DNA from: Undaria pinnatifida | Taxonomy: Eukaryota > Sar > Phaeophyceae > Laminariales > Alariaceae | DNA length: 64,000 nucleotides | Direction of reading: 5' to 3' | Assembly: GCA_012845835.1 (NCBI GenBank) | Contig: JABAKD010000025.1 | Span: forward strand, 10,470,067-10,534,066 | Shown: positions 23,882 through 35,770 of the stretch, in pieces | How the letters are laid out: every line of letters begins with the position of its first letter | Numbering within the stretch: the first letter of the stretch is position 1 | Program-made: the position numbers and the translations under genes | Notes under the pieces: model-generated | Databases searched by the model: none | Told to the model about the DNA's origin: nothing | Seen by the model: only the letters and a program-made list of their open reading frames with translations

Positions 23882-24281
23882 TGTTTGTGGTATGCGGTTG
23901 TTCGATACGGGTCCGCGGATATTTGGTGGTTTCGTATATTCTGGGGTTTCGAATTATGTGTCGAGGCATTATTCTGTACATGTCTCGGAGTGTGGCGCTG
24001 CCCCCCCGCGGGGCGGTCGATGATGATAATGATACGACCCGGGCTTTGATGATAACGATACTGCCCGTATATATGTGAGTGGTGCAGTCGGTGACAATCA
24101 GGTGCGGCTTACCTCCTGTGTGTGGTTTATATGGTGCGGTCTCTGATAGAACGGTATTGACCCACCTGGTGTGTATTTGGTATCTGGTGTACTAGTATTT
24201 TATCTTCTCTCCTCGATCTACGGCGTAGCGGCACGCCGCGTGGTTACACAGAACACGTTATACAGCAAGCGAATTCAAACA
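23882..24281 (+). repeat. 3' LTR of the Copia element
   Basis: It is 400 bp long, starts TGTTTGTGG directly after a purine tract and ends TTCAAACA. It is followed by ACAGT, close to the ACAAT that precedes the 5' LTR. Confidence 0.95.
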
Positions 24282-24470
24282 ACAGTACCCCAACAACACT
24301 GTACTTTCAACTGTTTTTCTTTCCGTGTTTCTGGCTCCATACCCAGACCGTTAGAGGTGTGGAAGTTGGTTTTGAGGAGCCGCATCTTCGACTCACGGTC
24401 TTGTTCGTAGAACCGGAGTTTCCTCGAATCTCCCATATATCTGCATATGCGACTCATCAGGGTGGGCTAG

Positions 24471-25331
24471 TGTTAAGATGCGGCATCGAAAAGCCTGCAA
24501 TTATCCGAATTTGAGATCATTTGGATGGGTTTAGTCTAGTATGATAAGGTTGGCGTTTTATATTCGGGAAAGTTAGGAAATAGATCGGAGGCACGTGCCT
24601 CCGATCTCAGAAGCTATCCGGGGCCTGGTGGAATCGAAAAAAGCTACATCTCTACGAAGGCAAAGAAAGTGAGTACTCTCCGAGGACCTGCTCAATTGGC
24701 AGACCTGCAGGGGGCACTCTGTGCCTCTATATATAACCTTACAATCGCACGTACACTAACCGCTAAAGGCCAGTATAGCGCCCAGACCCTCGGCTGCAAA
24801 AGAAGAGGAAGAATCGACCTTAGCAGCATTGTGAAAAGGTAGTTTGTACGTCCACAGCCGAATATAAAGGCTGTTGTGCCGCTGGTACCAGTATCAACGA
24901 GGACAACATCCCCACTTGCGCTAGTAGGATAAAGCGCCGCATCCAGATTCTCCGCTAATTATATCAACCGCACTGTACCGAGCAGTATCTGCCGTGGCAG
25001 CTGCAGAAAAAATGACAGCATCGACTCCATCAACATTGTGAAGGGGAGCACATGTATGTACCAATGTTCAGCAGTAGAAATACAGCACAATGTTAAGATA
25101 CGGCCTCGAAAGGCCTGTAGGTATCCGAATTTGAGATCATTTGGATGGGTTTCGTATGATTAGGTTGGCGGTTTATATTCGGGGAAGTTAGGAATTAGAT
25201 CGGAGGCACGCGCCTCCGATCTCAGAAGCTATCCCGGGCTCTGGTGGAAACGAATAAAGCTACATCTCTACGAAGGAACGAAAGTGAGTACTCTCCGAGG
25301 ATCTACCCAATTGGCAGACCTGCAGGGGGCA
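24471..25331 (+). repeat. Pair of about 245-bp direct repeats, possible TRIM
   Basis: 24471-24716 and 25091-25331 are near-identical, begin TGTTAAGAT and end GGGGGCA, and flank 374 bp of unique sequence. Each contains a palindrome: perfect over 26 nt at about 24,577-24,602 (half AGATCGGAGGCAC) and with one mismatch in the second copy. TG...CA ends suggest LTRs of a very short element, but no matching target duplication was found, so a local duplication is equally possible. Confidence 0.6.
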
Positions 25332-25351
25332 CTCTGTGTCCCCACCTATTA

Positions 25352-26700
25352 ATTTAACAACAACCCATGGACAGCTGAAAATTTCCGTACACACAGACCG
25401 CACTATAAAGGGACGGTTGCGTCGACGGCAGTGCAGCGTGCTGCATTATCGCTGCTGCGCCCATACTGGAAAGGGTATAATAAGTGTCTGCGTGCAAGAT
25501 AAAGGGAATCCTCCGCGCAGACAGTGCGAAGAAAAAAAACATATTTTATAAATATATTTTCAGGACGTCAGCTGTGAGTTCGACGAATTTCGGGTCAATG
25601 CTCATCTTCGCAAGCTGCGTTGTTGGTACTAGTAATACAAGGTCCCCTTTCAGAGGCAGGGTGACGAAAGAGGCGGATGCATATTTTGCATTTTACACCC
25701 CCGTGCGTTCGCCCGCATCCTTACGGCAGATAGAGCATGCAGCTATACTGCAATGCATTTGATTCGGGTGTAGTATCGGAAATAAGGAAGGCATGTATTT
25801 GTGATACGACTGCTGTAAGGACAGCCCAGATAAATTATGGTGATCTGATGCCGTTGTAGCCTACCAGGTATTTCCAGACCCTCTTGGAAGATACACTGAC
25901 TGGTCAATGGGTGACCGGCCATGTGCAACAATTTGCCGGTACTTTTTGATGTATGTGCGATTTGACTGCTGTCTTGGTGTAAATAAATACTCGAAGCTGC
26001 AGCTGTATTGGGCGATCCGAAACGAACGTTGCGAGTTCGCGCAACACGTTGCTGCAGCAACGGCGACCTCCGCAGCCAGCACTTGAGCGCCTTCCCCTAA
26101 GGTGCCCAGTGACAGGTAGCACTAGTGCCATTGTCACAGCCAGCTCCCTCCCTCCCATGCTCCCCACGCGTAGGCACTCCGCCATGGAACGAATACGTAG
26201 CAAGGAAGATAGGCTGGGCGAGGTCATGACCACAGCCAGCGGATTTTTTACCTGTGAAAACTCACGCAGTATAGACAATAACAGCATTAGCAGCAGCAGC
26301 AGAGGCTGCCGCGATGGCGCGGGAGTGCTGGTGGTGGCGCTGGAAGCTTTATCGACAGCGCCGTGGTATAGCGGTAAAAATTCAGCACCGAGTACGGGAC
26401 GGAATCTGCTGACGTTGTGAGCAGCAGCGGGTAGGGGGGAAAAAACGAACGGCAGCAGCAAGCAGCTGATGAAACATTTGCAGCCTTAATCACCACTACC
26501 AGCATTAAATATTACAAAACATAGCTGGCGTTTTGACGTTCTGGGACAGCCGTTCGAATGGCCCAGCAGCTGCGGGAGCTGTTTGAAGGGTCCAGCAGCA
26601 GCTGCAGCTTTGGAAGTATGTAAATCCCAAAACTCCAACAAAACGAAAGTGGTCGGACCAAGATAAAATGGTACTTATGTTTAGACCATTTGGGTGAGTT
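25352..26700. other. No recognised gene; diverged module and CAG-rich stretch
   Basis: A diverged copy of the dispersed module lies at 25,550-25,615 (minus sense). Serine/CAG-rich sequence at about 26,280-26,300 opens frames on both strands; none has a recognised family. Confidence 0.35.
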
Positions 26701-26749
26701 TTTTATTGGGAGGGGTCGTAGAACAAAAATAAAAAAAATGCATAGACTA

Positions 26750-28435
26750 TATATTATAAAAAATGAAAATACACTCCAGCTGCTGTGAGATCGAAGATTT
26801 TGTCGAAACTCATCTTTGCAAGCTGTGTGTGATACTCCGATCGCGCGTATTACGGGTTGCGTGCTCTCATTAGTCTAAGGATATAGGTCGGCAGCGACTT
26901 CCTTTGCAACTACAGTGCAGCTATCAGGGTCAACAGGGTGATTTTAGTCAGTCTGTGCGCGGAAACTATAGAACCCGTTTCTGAGGGGGACAAAATCTGA
27001 CAGCTGTGGAAGGAAATGCATCAGTTTATCAAGTGAATCCTGTAAGTCGAATAACCGGTGAGGAGAGGGCGGAGTTTTGAAGGACGTAGGGGCCTGGTTT
27101 TGATCAAAAGGGAGCGGGGTTGAAGGGGGGGGGAAGGGGGGCGGGGGAGCGGGGGGGGTGGGGGGACGGGGAGGGGGGACGGGGGGGGAGGACGGGGGGG
27201 GGGGGGGGCGGGGGGGGGGGGGGCGGGGCGGCTGGGGCAGCTCAAGCTGTGCGTGGAAACTCTACATTCTTTTATGGGGATAAATGTGACGGTTTTGGGA
27301 AGAATGCATCAGGTTATCATGTATATCCTGGGGTAAGGCGTACAATCAGCGAGCAGAGGGCGGAGTGTTTGAGGGGGTGGTGTGGGATGGGGTGAGGTGG
27401 GGGGTGGGGGTGAGGGTGGGGGGGCGGGGGGGTGGGGGGGGGAGGGGGGGGGGGGGGGGGGGGAGGGAAGCGCTTGAGGTGCATAAATGTAGGGGTTTGT
27501 TATACGAGTGGTGCTAGGTCTAGGCGATGGTGCGGGTGGTGGGGAAAGAGGGGGCGTTCGGGGCAGGGGTGGGGGGTGGGGGCGAGGGGGGGGGGAAAGC
27601 AGCGGCATGGATGGCTCTAGAATAATAATGTTGTGATATCCAGTGCGTAAAGTGTTTATTAGTCTGGCGGATTTCCATAATAGGTGGGGCGTTTAAGCAA
27701 GGGAGAGCGAGAAGGGCGGGGGGGGGGGGGGGGAGTTTTTTTTTACGAGGTTTAGGTCACACATAATATTCTAATACACTCTGGCTGTGATATCAAAGAT
27801 ATGTAGGGCCTTGCTATACGCGTGGTGCTAGGTCTAGGCGATCGTGCGGGTGGTGGGAAAAGAGGGGGCGTTGGAGGGGGGGGTTGTGGGGGGTGGGGGG
27901 AAATAATGAAAACGACGTCATGGATGGCCAGGAAGATAATGACGTGCTATCAACTGCGTAGAGGTGTTTATTACTTTGGCCGACTTCGATTGTAAATGGG
28001 GCGTTTGAACAAACTAGGCGGAAAAGGAAGGGGGGGGGGAGGGATTGGGGGAGGGGGGGGGGGGGGAGGGGGGAGGGGGGAAGGGGGGAGGGGGGAAGGG
28101 GGGGGGGGGGGGGGAAGGGGGGGGGGGGGGAAGGTGGGGGGGGAGGGGGGGGGGGGAAGGGGGGGGGGAGGGGGTGGGGGGGGAGGGGGGGGGGGAAAGG
28201 GGGGGGGGGGATGGTGAATAAGAGGGATCGGGGGAGGGGGAGGGGAGGGGGGGCGGGAGGCGGGAGATTTCAATATGTCCGCGGAAACTATAAATCCTTA
28301 AAGGGGACAAACCTGACGATTGTAGCAAGAAGACCTCCCTTCCTTCATATCATCTGCCGTGCAATGTTTATTATTCTAGAAGGTTTGATGTTAGATGCAG
28401 TATGCAACCCAGTGTTCAGGTGTAGTAAATAACGT
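26750..28435 (-). repeat. Poly-G/poly-C repeat element, G-rich strand on plus
   Basis: Begins with the minus-sense dispersed module (26,765-26,826), then a conserved block (GATATAGGTCGGC, GGGGGACAAAATCTGACAGC) and successive units separated by G tracts at about 27,124-27,232, 27,377-27,470, 27,717-27,735 and 28,029-28,255. The last is about 220 nt, almost pure G with some A. Units between tracts carry recurring sentences such as GGTGGGGCGTTT and GCATGGATGGC. Inverted copies occur at 31.2-33.4, 47.6-48.6 and 54.5-56.1 kb. Non-coding. Confidence 0.85.
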
Positions 28436-28489
28436 GTTAAATCTTTATACTTTGTTATTGTACATGGATCGAAAGCTAGAACATTTTTG

Positions 28490-28820
28490 TAGGTACCATT
28501 ATATACTGTCATCGCTAAATATAAGTAAGAGATACGCACGTATTGCCAAATACAACAGGTGAGGTGATGTGATGATATGCACTGTCACCGCCATCATGTA
28601 GTTACCATTATTTTCTGACATCGCTAATTATAAGAAAGAGATACGTCTCGCCAAATACAACATGCGAGGTGATGTGGTTATGCACTGTCACCGCCATTGA
28701 GCACACCGCCATTGAGCACTCTACTAGAGGGAGAAATGCGAATCGTCAGTGTTTTTAAAGGAACGCTTGGTGTACACGCGCCCAATTACGTTACCTCGTT
28801 AGTCATACTTCGCTTGGCAT
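28490..28820 (+). repeat. Tandem/inverted dispersed repeat
   Basis: Two tandem units (28,495-28,600 and 28,602-28,700; CTGACATCGCTAATTATAAG, GATGTG, CACTGTCACCGCCAT) are followed by a unique tail to 28,815. The reverse complement of this segment occurs at about 54,155-54,350, with another diverged copy at about 53,800-54,030. Confidence 0.75.
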
Positions 28821-28849
28821 AATTGGGAGGCGATCATGCAGACGGTATG

Positions 28850-29485
28850 TACGTTTTTTTGTTCCCCATTATAATGGGTAGTAGTGCTGGTATTAGTACT
28901 TGGGGTGGGGAACTTTGAGCTAGATCTGACATCATATCTATCCTATAAATTTAGTACTGTAGTTTCTACTATAGACTAGTCTACTGCTCTATCGTATGTA
29001 TGGTAGCTGGTTTACTTTGTTTGTTCTCTGCTTTAATATGGGGAGGAGTACGAATACAGAGGATCACTAGTTATCTACTGTGTTGATGTTTATACAGATT
29101 TCGGGAATAAAAGTCACAAAACTGTGGGACACGAAGCCACTGCTGTTCCAAATTGATACGCTGTCACTCTAACGTTTTAAAGAAATATTTTCAGGACGTC
29201 AGCTGTGAGTTCTACGAATTTCGGGTCAAAAAGCATCTTCTCAAGCTGCTTGATGGTGCGTGTAATATACTGTACGGTGAAATTTTCTCAGTGGGAGGGG
29301 TACTACTCTTTTCGAAACAAACAATGCTTTTTTGCTCCACTATAATAAATGATTGGTGTTGGTATTTTTACTTCATCAGGTGGGGAATTTTAGACTAGAT
29401 CTAACATCTTTATAAAATTACTTCTTCTGTAGATTAGCTTCCACTGTACTACTCTATCATATGTATTGTAGATGGTTTGCGGATG
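28850..29485 (+). repeat. Direct repeat of about 165 bp
   Basis: 28,853-29,015 and 29,320-29,480 share ordered words (GGTGGGGAA, TAGATCTAACATC, CTCTATCATATGTAT) with moderate divergence. A third, shorter echo lies at about 29,570-29,620. A diverged dispersed module lies at 29,185-29,250. Confidence 0.6.
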
Positions 29486-29489
29486 AATG

Positions 29490-31195
29490 GCTTGACCAGG
29501 GTTGTTGGTACTCGTGGTAAGTTTTCTCTGTCCACCTGGGGGGTGGTCTTATTTACTCCGGAGTATTTGTTTTTTGCACTATGATATAATGGCGGGTTTT
29601 GGTATACATCAGATTCTGGAGTATGAAGATCAATAATAATAATGATTCATTTGAAAGTCCCACCCACCCGCCCGCAAAAAAAAAATAGCGTTTACTAAAT
29701 TTAAGTTCGGTGGCATGGGACAGAGAGTCTTGGCCGAAAAATTTCGAATCGTTCGTGCAAGGAGCACATGCACAGCAGGGAAAGGTCGAACAAATCTCGA
29801 ACCTTTCGTGCAGGGGAAACATGCACAGCAGGACGGAGGGTGTCAGTGCAGCGGTGGAGTGCATGGACAGCGGAGGGGATGTGCTGAGTGCTGCGTCGTC
29901 AGTGGTGCTAGACAGCAATTTGTCTTCGGATAGCGATGGTGCTGTACTAAAATGACGCCTATGCTGCTGAGAACAAGAGGGCCAGTGGTCTGCTTGAAGG
30001 GCGAACAATGCGACTGACTCCCTCGAGCATGCCGTGGGAGAGCGGGTACCTATACCGTAGATAAGGGTGTCATCGTCTGGTTGGTGTGCGGAATAATTTG
30101 TCGGTAGAGCGTGCGCCATGAGACCGGTATTTTTCCCCCGTTGACGTTTATATTTTTGAAGCACCTTTTGTCCAATTGGCCGTAGTTGAATGTTTTTTAG
30201 TCTCATTTTGCTATTGGCCGTAGTCGAAAATAAATAGTAGGCAGTAGGCACTAGGCACTAGGCGCCAGGTACAGGATTATAGACACCTTTCGCTGTTCGC
30301 CGTAGACTTTTATTCTTTATTAGGTACCTTTTTCTATTTGCCATACACGCTTGTAGTAGCCGAAGATATATCAGAAGAGCATTTTCTGTATTCCATGTAT
30401 GTAGATAATGTTTGATGCAGGCATCGCCAACAATGCCGGGAGCACGACGGGTTTCACCGGCCATGCAGATATTGCGTGCAGCACAAAGAAAGGCCTGGGG
30501 ATGGGGGGTGGGTTCTTTTTTGTCGTACCTTTCTGGCGTGGCGTTTCCGGCCATTCACTGGCCAATCCTCAGGTTTGCTGCTGCTGGTGGAGATGTGCAA
30601 CTCGAGCGCTAACATGGAAACGACAGACTGGGCACTGGAAACGTCACCGATCACCGACTACGGTGAACGACGAACGGCATTAAAATATGAATATCTCTAT
30701 GTTTTTGTCGATTGACCTGGGTGCTGCGACGCTCCTGACTTCGGTAGTTAGTGTAAGTGCAATCAGCTCGTTTCTGCTTTTTAACACATCCCACGGCATC
30801 TGGTACACACGCCTTTTCGAGGTTCGGGCAGAGTTTAAACGCTTTTCGATACCTGGTTTTCAGGCGTATGTTCGCGCACATATCGCTATTTCTTCGCCCC
30901 GACGGCCCTTCGGGGGCCTCCGGGGGCCTTCCGGGGGCCCCTGCGGGGGACTCACCGGGGGTACTACTGCGGGGGGTTTGCGTGCGTGCGGCCCGCAACA
31001 GGGACCGAACCACTAGTTTATTATGCCCTGATGTACACGTGCGTGTAACTCACATACAACAAACCTGGGGAAGAAATGAACTCAGGTATCAAACCGTACG
31101 GAGGAGGGGGGAGAAAATACTGCATCGTTACCCAAGATTTAATTTACGTCTAAGGAGGGAGAAAGAGGAACGGAGATTGCGAAGATATTATTAGG
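29490..31195. other. No recognised gene
   Basis: Several open frames of 80-120 codons overlap on both strands (29,710-29,955; 30,687-31,016), none with a recognisable family. A low-complexity GGGGGCC run lies at about 30,905-30,970. Confidence 0.3.
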
Positions 31196-31224
31196 TGAAA
31201 AGGAAAAAAAAGCTACATATTATC

Positions 31225-32250
31225 TCTTGCTCAAACGCCCAACCTCGTATCGAAATCCGCCAGAGTAATAAACATTTCCACGCCGTGGAGATCGCCTCAT
31301 TATCTTTTTAGAGCCGTCCATGCCGCTGCTGCATTTCCCACCCCCCCCCGCCCCCAATGCCCCCTCCTTTCCCACCACCCGCATCATCCCCTGGACCTAG
31401 CACCACACGTATAGCAAACCCCTACATCTATGCGCCCTAACCCCCCCCCCTTGCCCCCCCCCCGCCACATTTTCCCGACCCCTCCCCCACAAGAAGGATT
31501 TATAGTTTCCACGCACAAATTTTCCTGCCCCACCTGTTCCTCCCCCCGTTCCCCCCCTCCCGCCCCCCCTTTGATCAAAACCAGGCCCCCACGTCCTTCA
31601 AAACTCCGCCCTCCCCTCGCCGATTATTCGACTTACAGGATTCACTTGATAAACTGATGCATTTCCCTCCACAGCTGTCACATGTTGTCCCCCTCAGAAA
31701 CCGGTCTTATAGTTTCCGTGCACAGACTGCTTAACATCACCCTGTTGACCTTGATAGCTACACTGTAGTTGCAAGGGCAGTCGCCGACCTGTATCCTTGT
31801 AGACCGGTCGCCCCGGTGGCGTATCAGGTTATCCTCGAGCCTGGTATAGGTCAGTTTCGTGAGTTCGAGCCCCGCCGAGTGCATACTCGTATAAATTCGT
31901 TGAGACTTTTTCTTGTGGACAAATTGACTTGCGGAAAGCGCGAGAGCGTGAGTTACCAACACTCGATGAACAACCGACGAGCAGTGGCATTGTTGAACCC
32001 AATGCGCGGTAAAAATTGAAGGCAAGAACCGGGGAGGAGAAGGTATGACACCTGTGACCACGGCTTGTCCAGAAGCTGGAAAGTAAAAGTGTGCAAAAAA
32101 AAAAAAAAAAATCCTTAATGAGGACACACAACCCGTAATACGCGCGATCGGAGTATCACACACAGCTTGCAAAGATGAGTTTCTGAACAACAAAATATTC
32201 GATCTCACAGATAAGAGATGGAGTGTATAATAATTGTAATAATATTTTAG
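31225..32250 (+). repeat. Poly-C repeat element, interrupted by SINE copy 2
   Basis: Inverted relative to 26.75-28.4 kb. Order: CTTGCTCAAACGCCC, AATCCGCCAGAGTAATAAAC, C tracts (31,340-31,360, 31,440-31,470), CCACACAAATT-type block, GTTATTCGACTTACAGGATT-type block, CACAGCTGTCA, then the SINE, then CCTTAATGAGGACACACAAC and the module (32,175-32,235). Confidence 0.85.
31799..32110 (+). mobile_element. tRNA-derived SINE, copy 2, nested in a poly-C element
   Basis: It has the same body as 3098-3414, an A-box-like TGGCGTATCAGG at 31817-31828, a B-box-like AGTTCGAGCCC at 31862-31872, and an A tail at about 32,095-32,110. It is flanked by ATCCTT on both sides (31793-31798, 32111-32116). Related blocks at 33.29, 48.46 and 56.02 kb read straight through the target site, so the insertion and its target duplication are directly visible. 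It depends on a LINE partner in trans; none was found here. Confidence 0.92.
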
Positions 32251-32359
32251 ACCAATATATCATATGAAAATACCCCATGACGGAGATAAACTGTTGGACG
32301 TACGTTATTAACATATGTGTTCTGCGGGAATCCCGTTATATATGACGTAGCTTTCATTC

Positions 32360-33415
32360 GTCCCTCCTCCCCCCCTCCAACGCCCTCTCCTTGCCCACAC
32401 CCCGCACGATCGCCTAGACCCAGCACCGCGCGTATAACAAGCCCCTAAATATATGATTAATACGCGCGATCAGAGGATCACACCTTGAGTTTTACATAAT
32501 TGGTTTGCTTTCTAAAAAAAAACGTCCGTTCTCATTTTAGCCTCCGTTCCCATTTTTCAGAAAACTCTGTTAAATGTTGCGAAGATCCGTGTCGACCAAA
32601 TCCTTGATCTCATAGCTGGAGTGTATTTTAATATTATATGTGACCTAAACCTCTTAAAACCCCTCCCCCCCCCCCCCCCCCCCTCCCCCGCCTCTTTCTT
32701 TTTTTTTCTTTTCGCTTCCTCTTGCTTAAACGCCCCACCTAATATCGAAATCCACCAGCATAATAAGCACTTCCACGCCCTGGGTATCGCCTCGTCATCG
32801 TTTTAGAGCCGTTCATGCCGCTGCTGCAATTCCCACCCACCCCCGCCTCCAACGCCCCCTCCTGACTCACCACCCGCACCATCGCCTAGACCTAGCACCA
32901 CGCGTAATGCAAACCTCTACATCTATGCGACCTAAAGCCCTCCCACCCCGCCCCCCGCCCCCCCCCGGCACATTTGCCTCTCCCTCGCCAAGAAGGATTT
33001 ATAGTTTCCACGCTCAAATTGACCTGCCCCACCCGTCTCCTCCCCCCCCTCCCCCCCTCCCGCCCCCCTTTTGATCCAAACCAGGCCCCCACGTCCTTCA
33101 AAACTCCGCCCTCCCCTCACCGGTTATTCGACTTACAGGATTCACATGATAAACGGATACATTTCCCTCCACAGCTGTCAGATTTTGTCCCCCTCAGAAA
33201 CCGGTCTTATAGTGTCCGCGCACAGACTGCCTAACATCACCCTGTTGACCCTGTTAGCTACACTGTAGTTGTAAGGGGACTCGCCGACCTATATCCTTAA
33301 TGAGGACACACAACCCGTAATACGCGAGATCGGAGTATCACACACAGCTTGCAAATATGAGTTTCGACAAAATCTTCGATCTCACAGCTGCAATGTATTT
33401 TCAATTTGTGTAATA
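32360..33415 (+). repeat. Poly-C repeat element, uninterrupted
   Basis: Second inverted copy, adjacent to the first. Carries a module at 32,590-32,640, C tracts at 32,660-32,690 and 32,940-32,970, the same ordered blocks as 31.2-32.2 kb, an empty SINE target site near 33,293-33,300, and ends with a module at 33,356-33,410. Confidence 0.85.
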
Positions 33416-33419
33416 TAAT

Positions 33420-35500
33420 CCAACTCTGCACTACTACTACGCACAGAACACGATTGATAATTTCCTACGTACGCAAAAAGGCTGGGGTACTTTTTTCTTG
33501 AGTCCGTCATACTACAGTAGTTTGAAAGGAACGAAATTTCACTCTCTCAGACACGAGAAACATACAAAAAAAGCTATTTAAATGTTTGCGCGCAATTTAT
33601 CGGATAATGGTAACGGCAGCAGCAGCAGCAGCTGGGGATTGATCCCGCCCAGCCGGCGTCCGCGGTGGCCTGGCTGTAAACCTGGTAGTTTAACAGCAGT
33701 TCACAGAGTATAGCATGTAGAAGCTATCATGCAGCATACAGCAGTCAGTGTATATAATACTCCGGAGTACTTCCAGGCTGGTAATGAAAAATGTTTCGAT
33801 ATGAGCAGCGTCGAACCAATATACTTTTTGTTTCTTAAGTGAGTCAAAGGGCTGTCTGGTGGTATGGATGAGAGGGCAGGAACCGACAAGTACAAAGCCG
33901 AACCCAACAAAAAAGTATAGAGAAACCAACGGTCTACCCAGAGATTTATGGGTGATCTGGATAGGCTAACAAATCAAATACTAACCACTGTATGTAGCTG
34001 CAGGTAGAGTTGAAATGGTTGTGCCCATTTACATTTGGAGCATGTATGTATCTGTTCCGACAGGGCGACACGAGGGAAGAAAACGCTAAGCGGTTTGATG
34101 CCCACAGATGATGTCGTACGCCCTGTTAACCCCTTTAGAGCCCCCAAATCCCTCCGTATGCTAAATTCAAGTTAAATTGTCCGCAAAAAAGGGATCCAGT
34201 TGTGAAGGGGTTAGTAGTGTGAAGGGCGGTCGAAGAGCTTGGGTTATGATTTCGATCCTGAGGCAAGAGAATGGAGGTAGCTGGAGGGAAAATGCACAGT
34301 ACAGTAGACGATAGCAATACGCATGAGATACCTGGTATACTCTCTACATCCAGTTGATATCTAGTCTATACACCAGGACAAACTAGTCTATATACCTGGC
34401 ATGGGATACTTCAACAACCTTAGAATACTCTAACAGCATACCAGGTACCTGGTAGTTGGTATGATATGGTCAAGGTATTAGCGGGGTACTAGTCCGTTTG
34501 ACCACTTGCAAAAGGTTAACCAATAGCTTCGCCAAACTAAGCCTCAAAACAATATGCCATCCACTGCTGGTACGAGAATGTCAAGTGGTACACATCTTAT
34601 GCACACGATCCCTACGTCGTTAACGTTTATCAATAGCTACGCTGCAGTACCCCCCTATCTTCATTCATTGTAAGGTGTGTGTTGTTCCACTGCGTTCTCG
34701 TCTTTGTTTCCAGTAGGCCGAGAGGCCGTCCCGCTAAAACATGACAACTTTTTCCAGCAAAAATAGTTTTGGCGCTGGCGTGGCACTTGTACCGGCCACG
34801 ATCCACTCTGTGGTGTCCAAGTATGTATCCCACCCGAGTCAACATATACTGATCACTTGTGCTGTATGGAGTGTAGTCGAAGTGAACTGTATATTATGTA
34901 CCTACCACAGAATGTACCATACGATGCGTGCGGACTCGTGGTGAGATCTGCACGATACAAGAACCAACCGTCTGATGTTGTTTCTTACCCCCACCAAACC
35001 CATATTGTGGTGTGTTAATAACTTCTGTCCATGGCATTCCTGAGATTGCACACAGGAGTCATCGAGTTGTCCGCCCGTCATACCTCGTAGCTCACGAAAG
35101 AATGCTATCGGCTTTATCCTGGAGCCACAGGCCACGATACACGCACGAATTTCATACGATGTACCACACAAATGTACAAACCTGAGCGAGTCAACCATTT
35201 TATTTCGGTCGAACTCCAAAAAATTGCATCTCACACGCGAATTCCCAGCATTTTGTCTCGGAGAATATAGATTCAGTTTCAAAGAGATTACGGTGCACGA
35301 ACGTATCATGGCGAGAACGTCAAATTATGTTGACATCTCGTCGGAGTGATGCATACCAGGTAGTTTTTTTCTCCGTTTTCTCTAAGATCAAACCCCAAAT
35401 CACAAAGTAGACGAGGCACCAGAGCGCGTTAAAAAACAAATTGCGGCTGCATCCCCGGAAGCTTGCAAGAATATATCTTGTACTGCTGCATTAGTGTGAC
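33420..35500. other. No recognised gene; short simple repeats
   Basis: (CAG)n at about 33,616-33,632. 34,325-34,460 is dense in the words TACCTGGTA/TACCAGGTA and TAGTCTATA. A 135-codon minus-strand frame (34,902-35,309) and a 67-codon plus frame (34,741) have no recognised family. Confidence 0.3.
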
Positions 35501-35770
35501 AGATGGCCCTCACCGCGGACGGATTCATGTCGGCGGGGTTTCGAGCCCATCGTTGTCATTCCACAGTCACCACCGCCCAGTTGCATCCAGCGCAAATAAT
35601 TATCTGCCGTCACGCGAGAGGAGCACATCGATCTTCCGGGCGCACTCACTTCCTTCCTTCGACATCAGATAGAGTGAGTGGACCTGAGTGGACGTAACGT
35701 TAGAGCGTTTTACAAAGACAATATTGCTCTTTGGTATAAGATACCTAAAGGGCGCATGCGGGTACACCAT

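Larger units (their letters stand above)
17012..24281 (+). mobile_element. Full-length Ty1/Copia LTR retrotransposon, coding region degenerate
   Basis: Two direct LTRs of exactly 400 bp (17012-17411, 23882-24281), each beginning TG and ending CA, flank a gag-pol region in Copia order: Gag, zinc knuckles, protease, integrase, reverse transcriptase, RNase H. Flanking 5-mers are ACAAT and ACAGT, a target duplication with one mismatch. A purine tract (AATAGGGGGG) lies at 23,871-23,880, immediately before the 3' LTR. By eye the LTRs differ at about 15 sites with no indels, about 4 percent divergence, so insertion is not very recent. No primer-binding site was recognised after the 5' LTR. About seven in-frame stops and two frameshifts make it non-autonomous now. 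Confidence 0.95.

Noticed and set aside
24471-25331. Confident LTR retrotransposon call
   Set aside because: The repeats have TG/CA ends, but flanking bases do not match as a target duplication, so it is kept as a repeat pair only.
25904-26461. Minus-strand frame of 185 codons
   Set aside because: Opened by leucine-rich reading of CAG repeats; composition is not protein-like in the rest.
34902-35309. Minus-strand frame of 135 codons
   Set aside because: No recognisable domain, splice structure or neighbour support.
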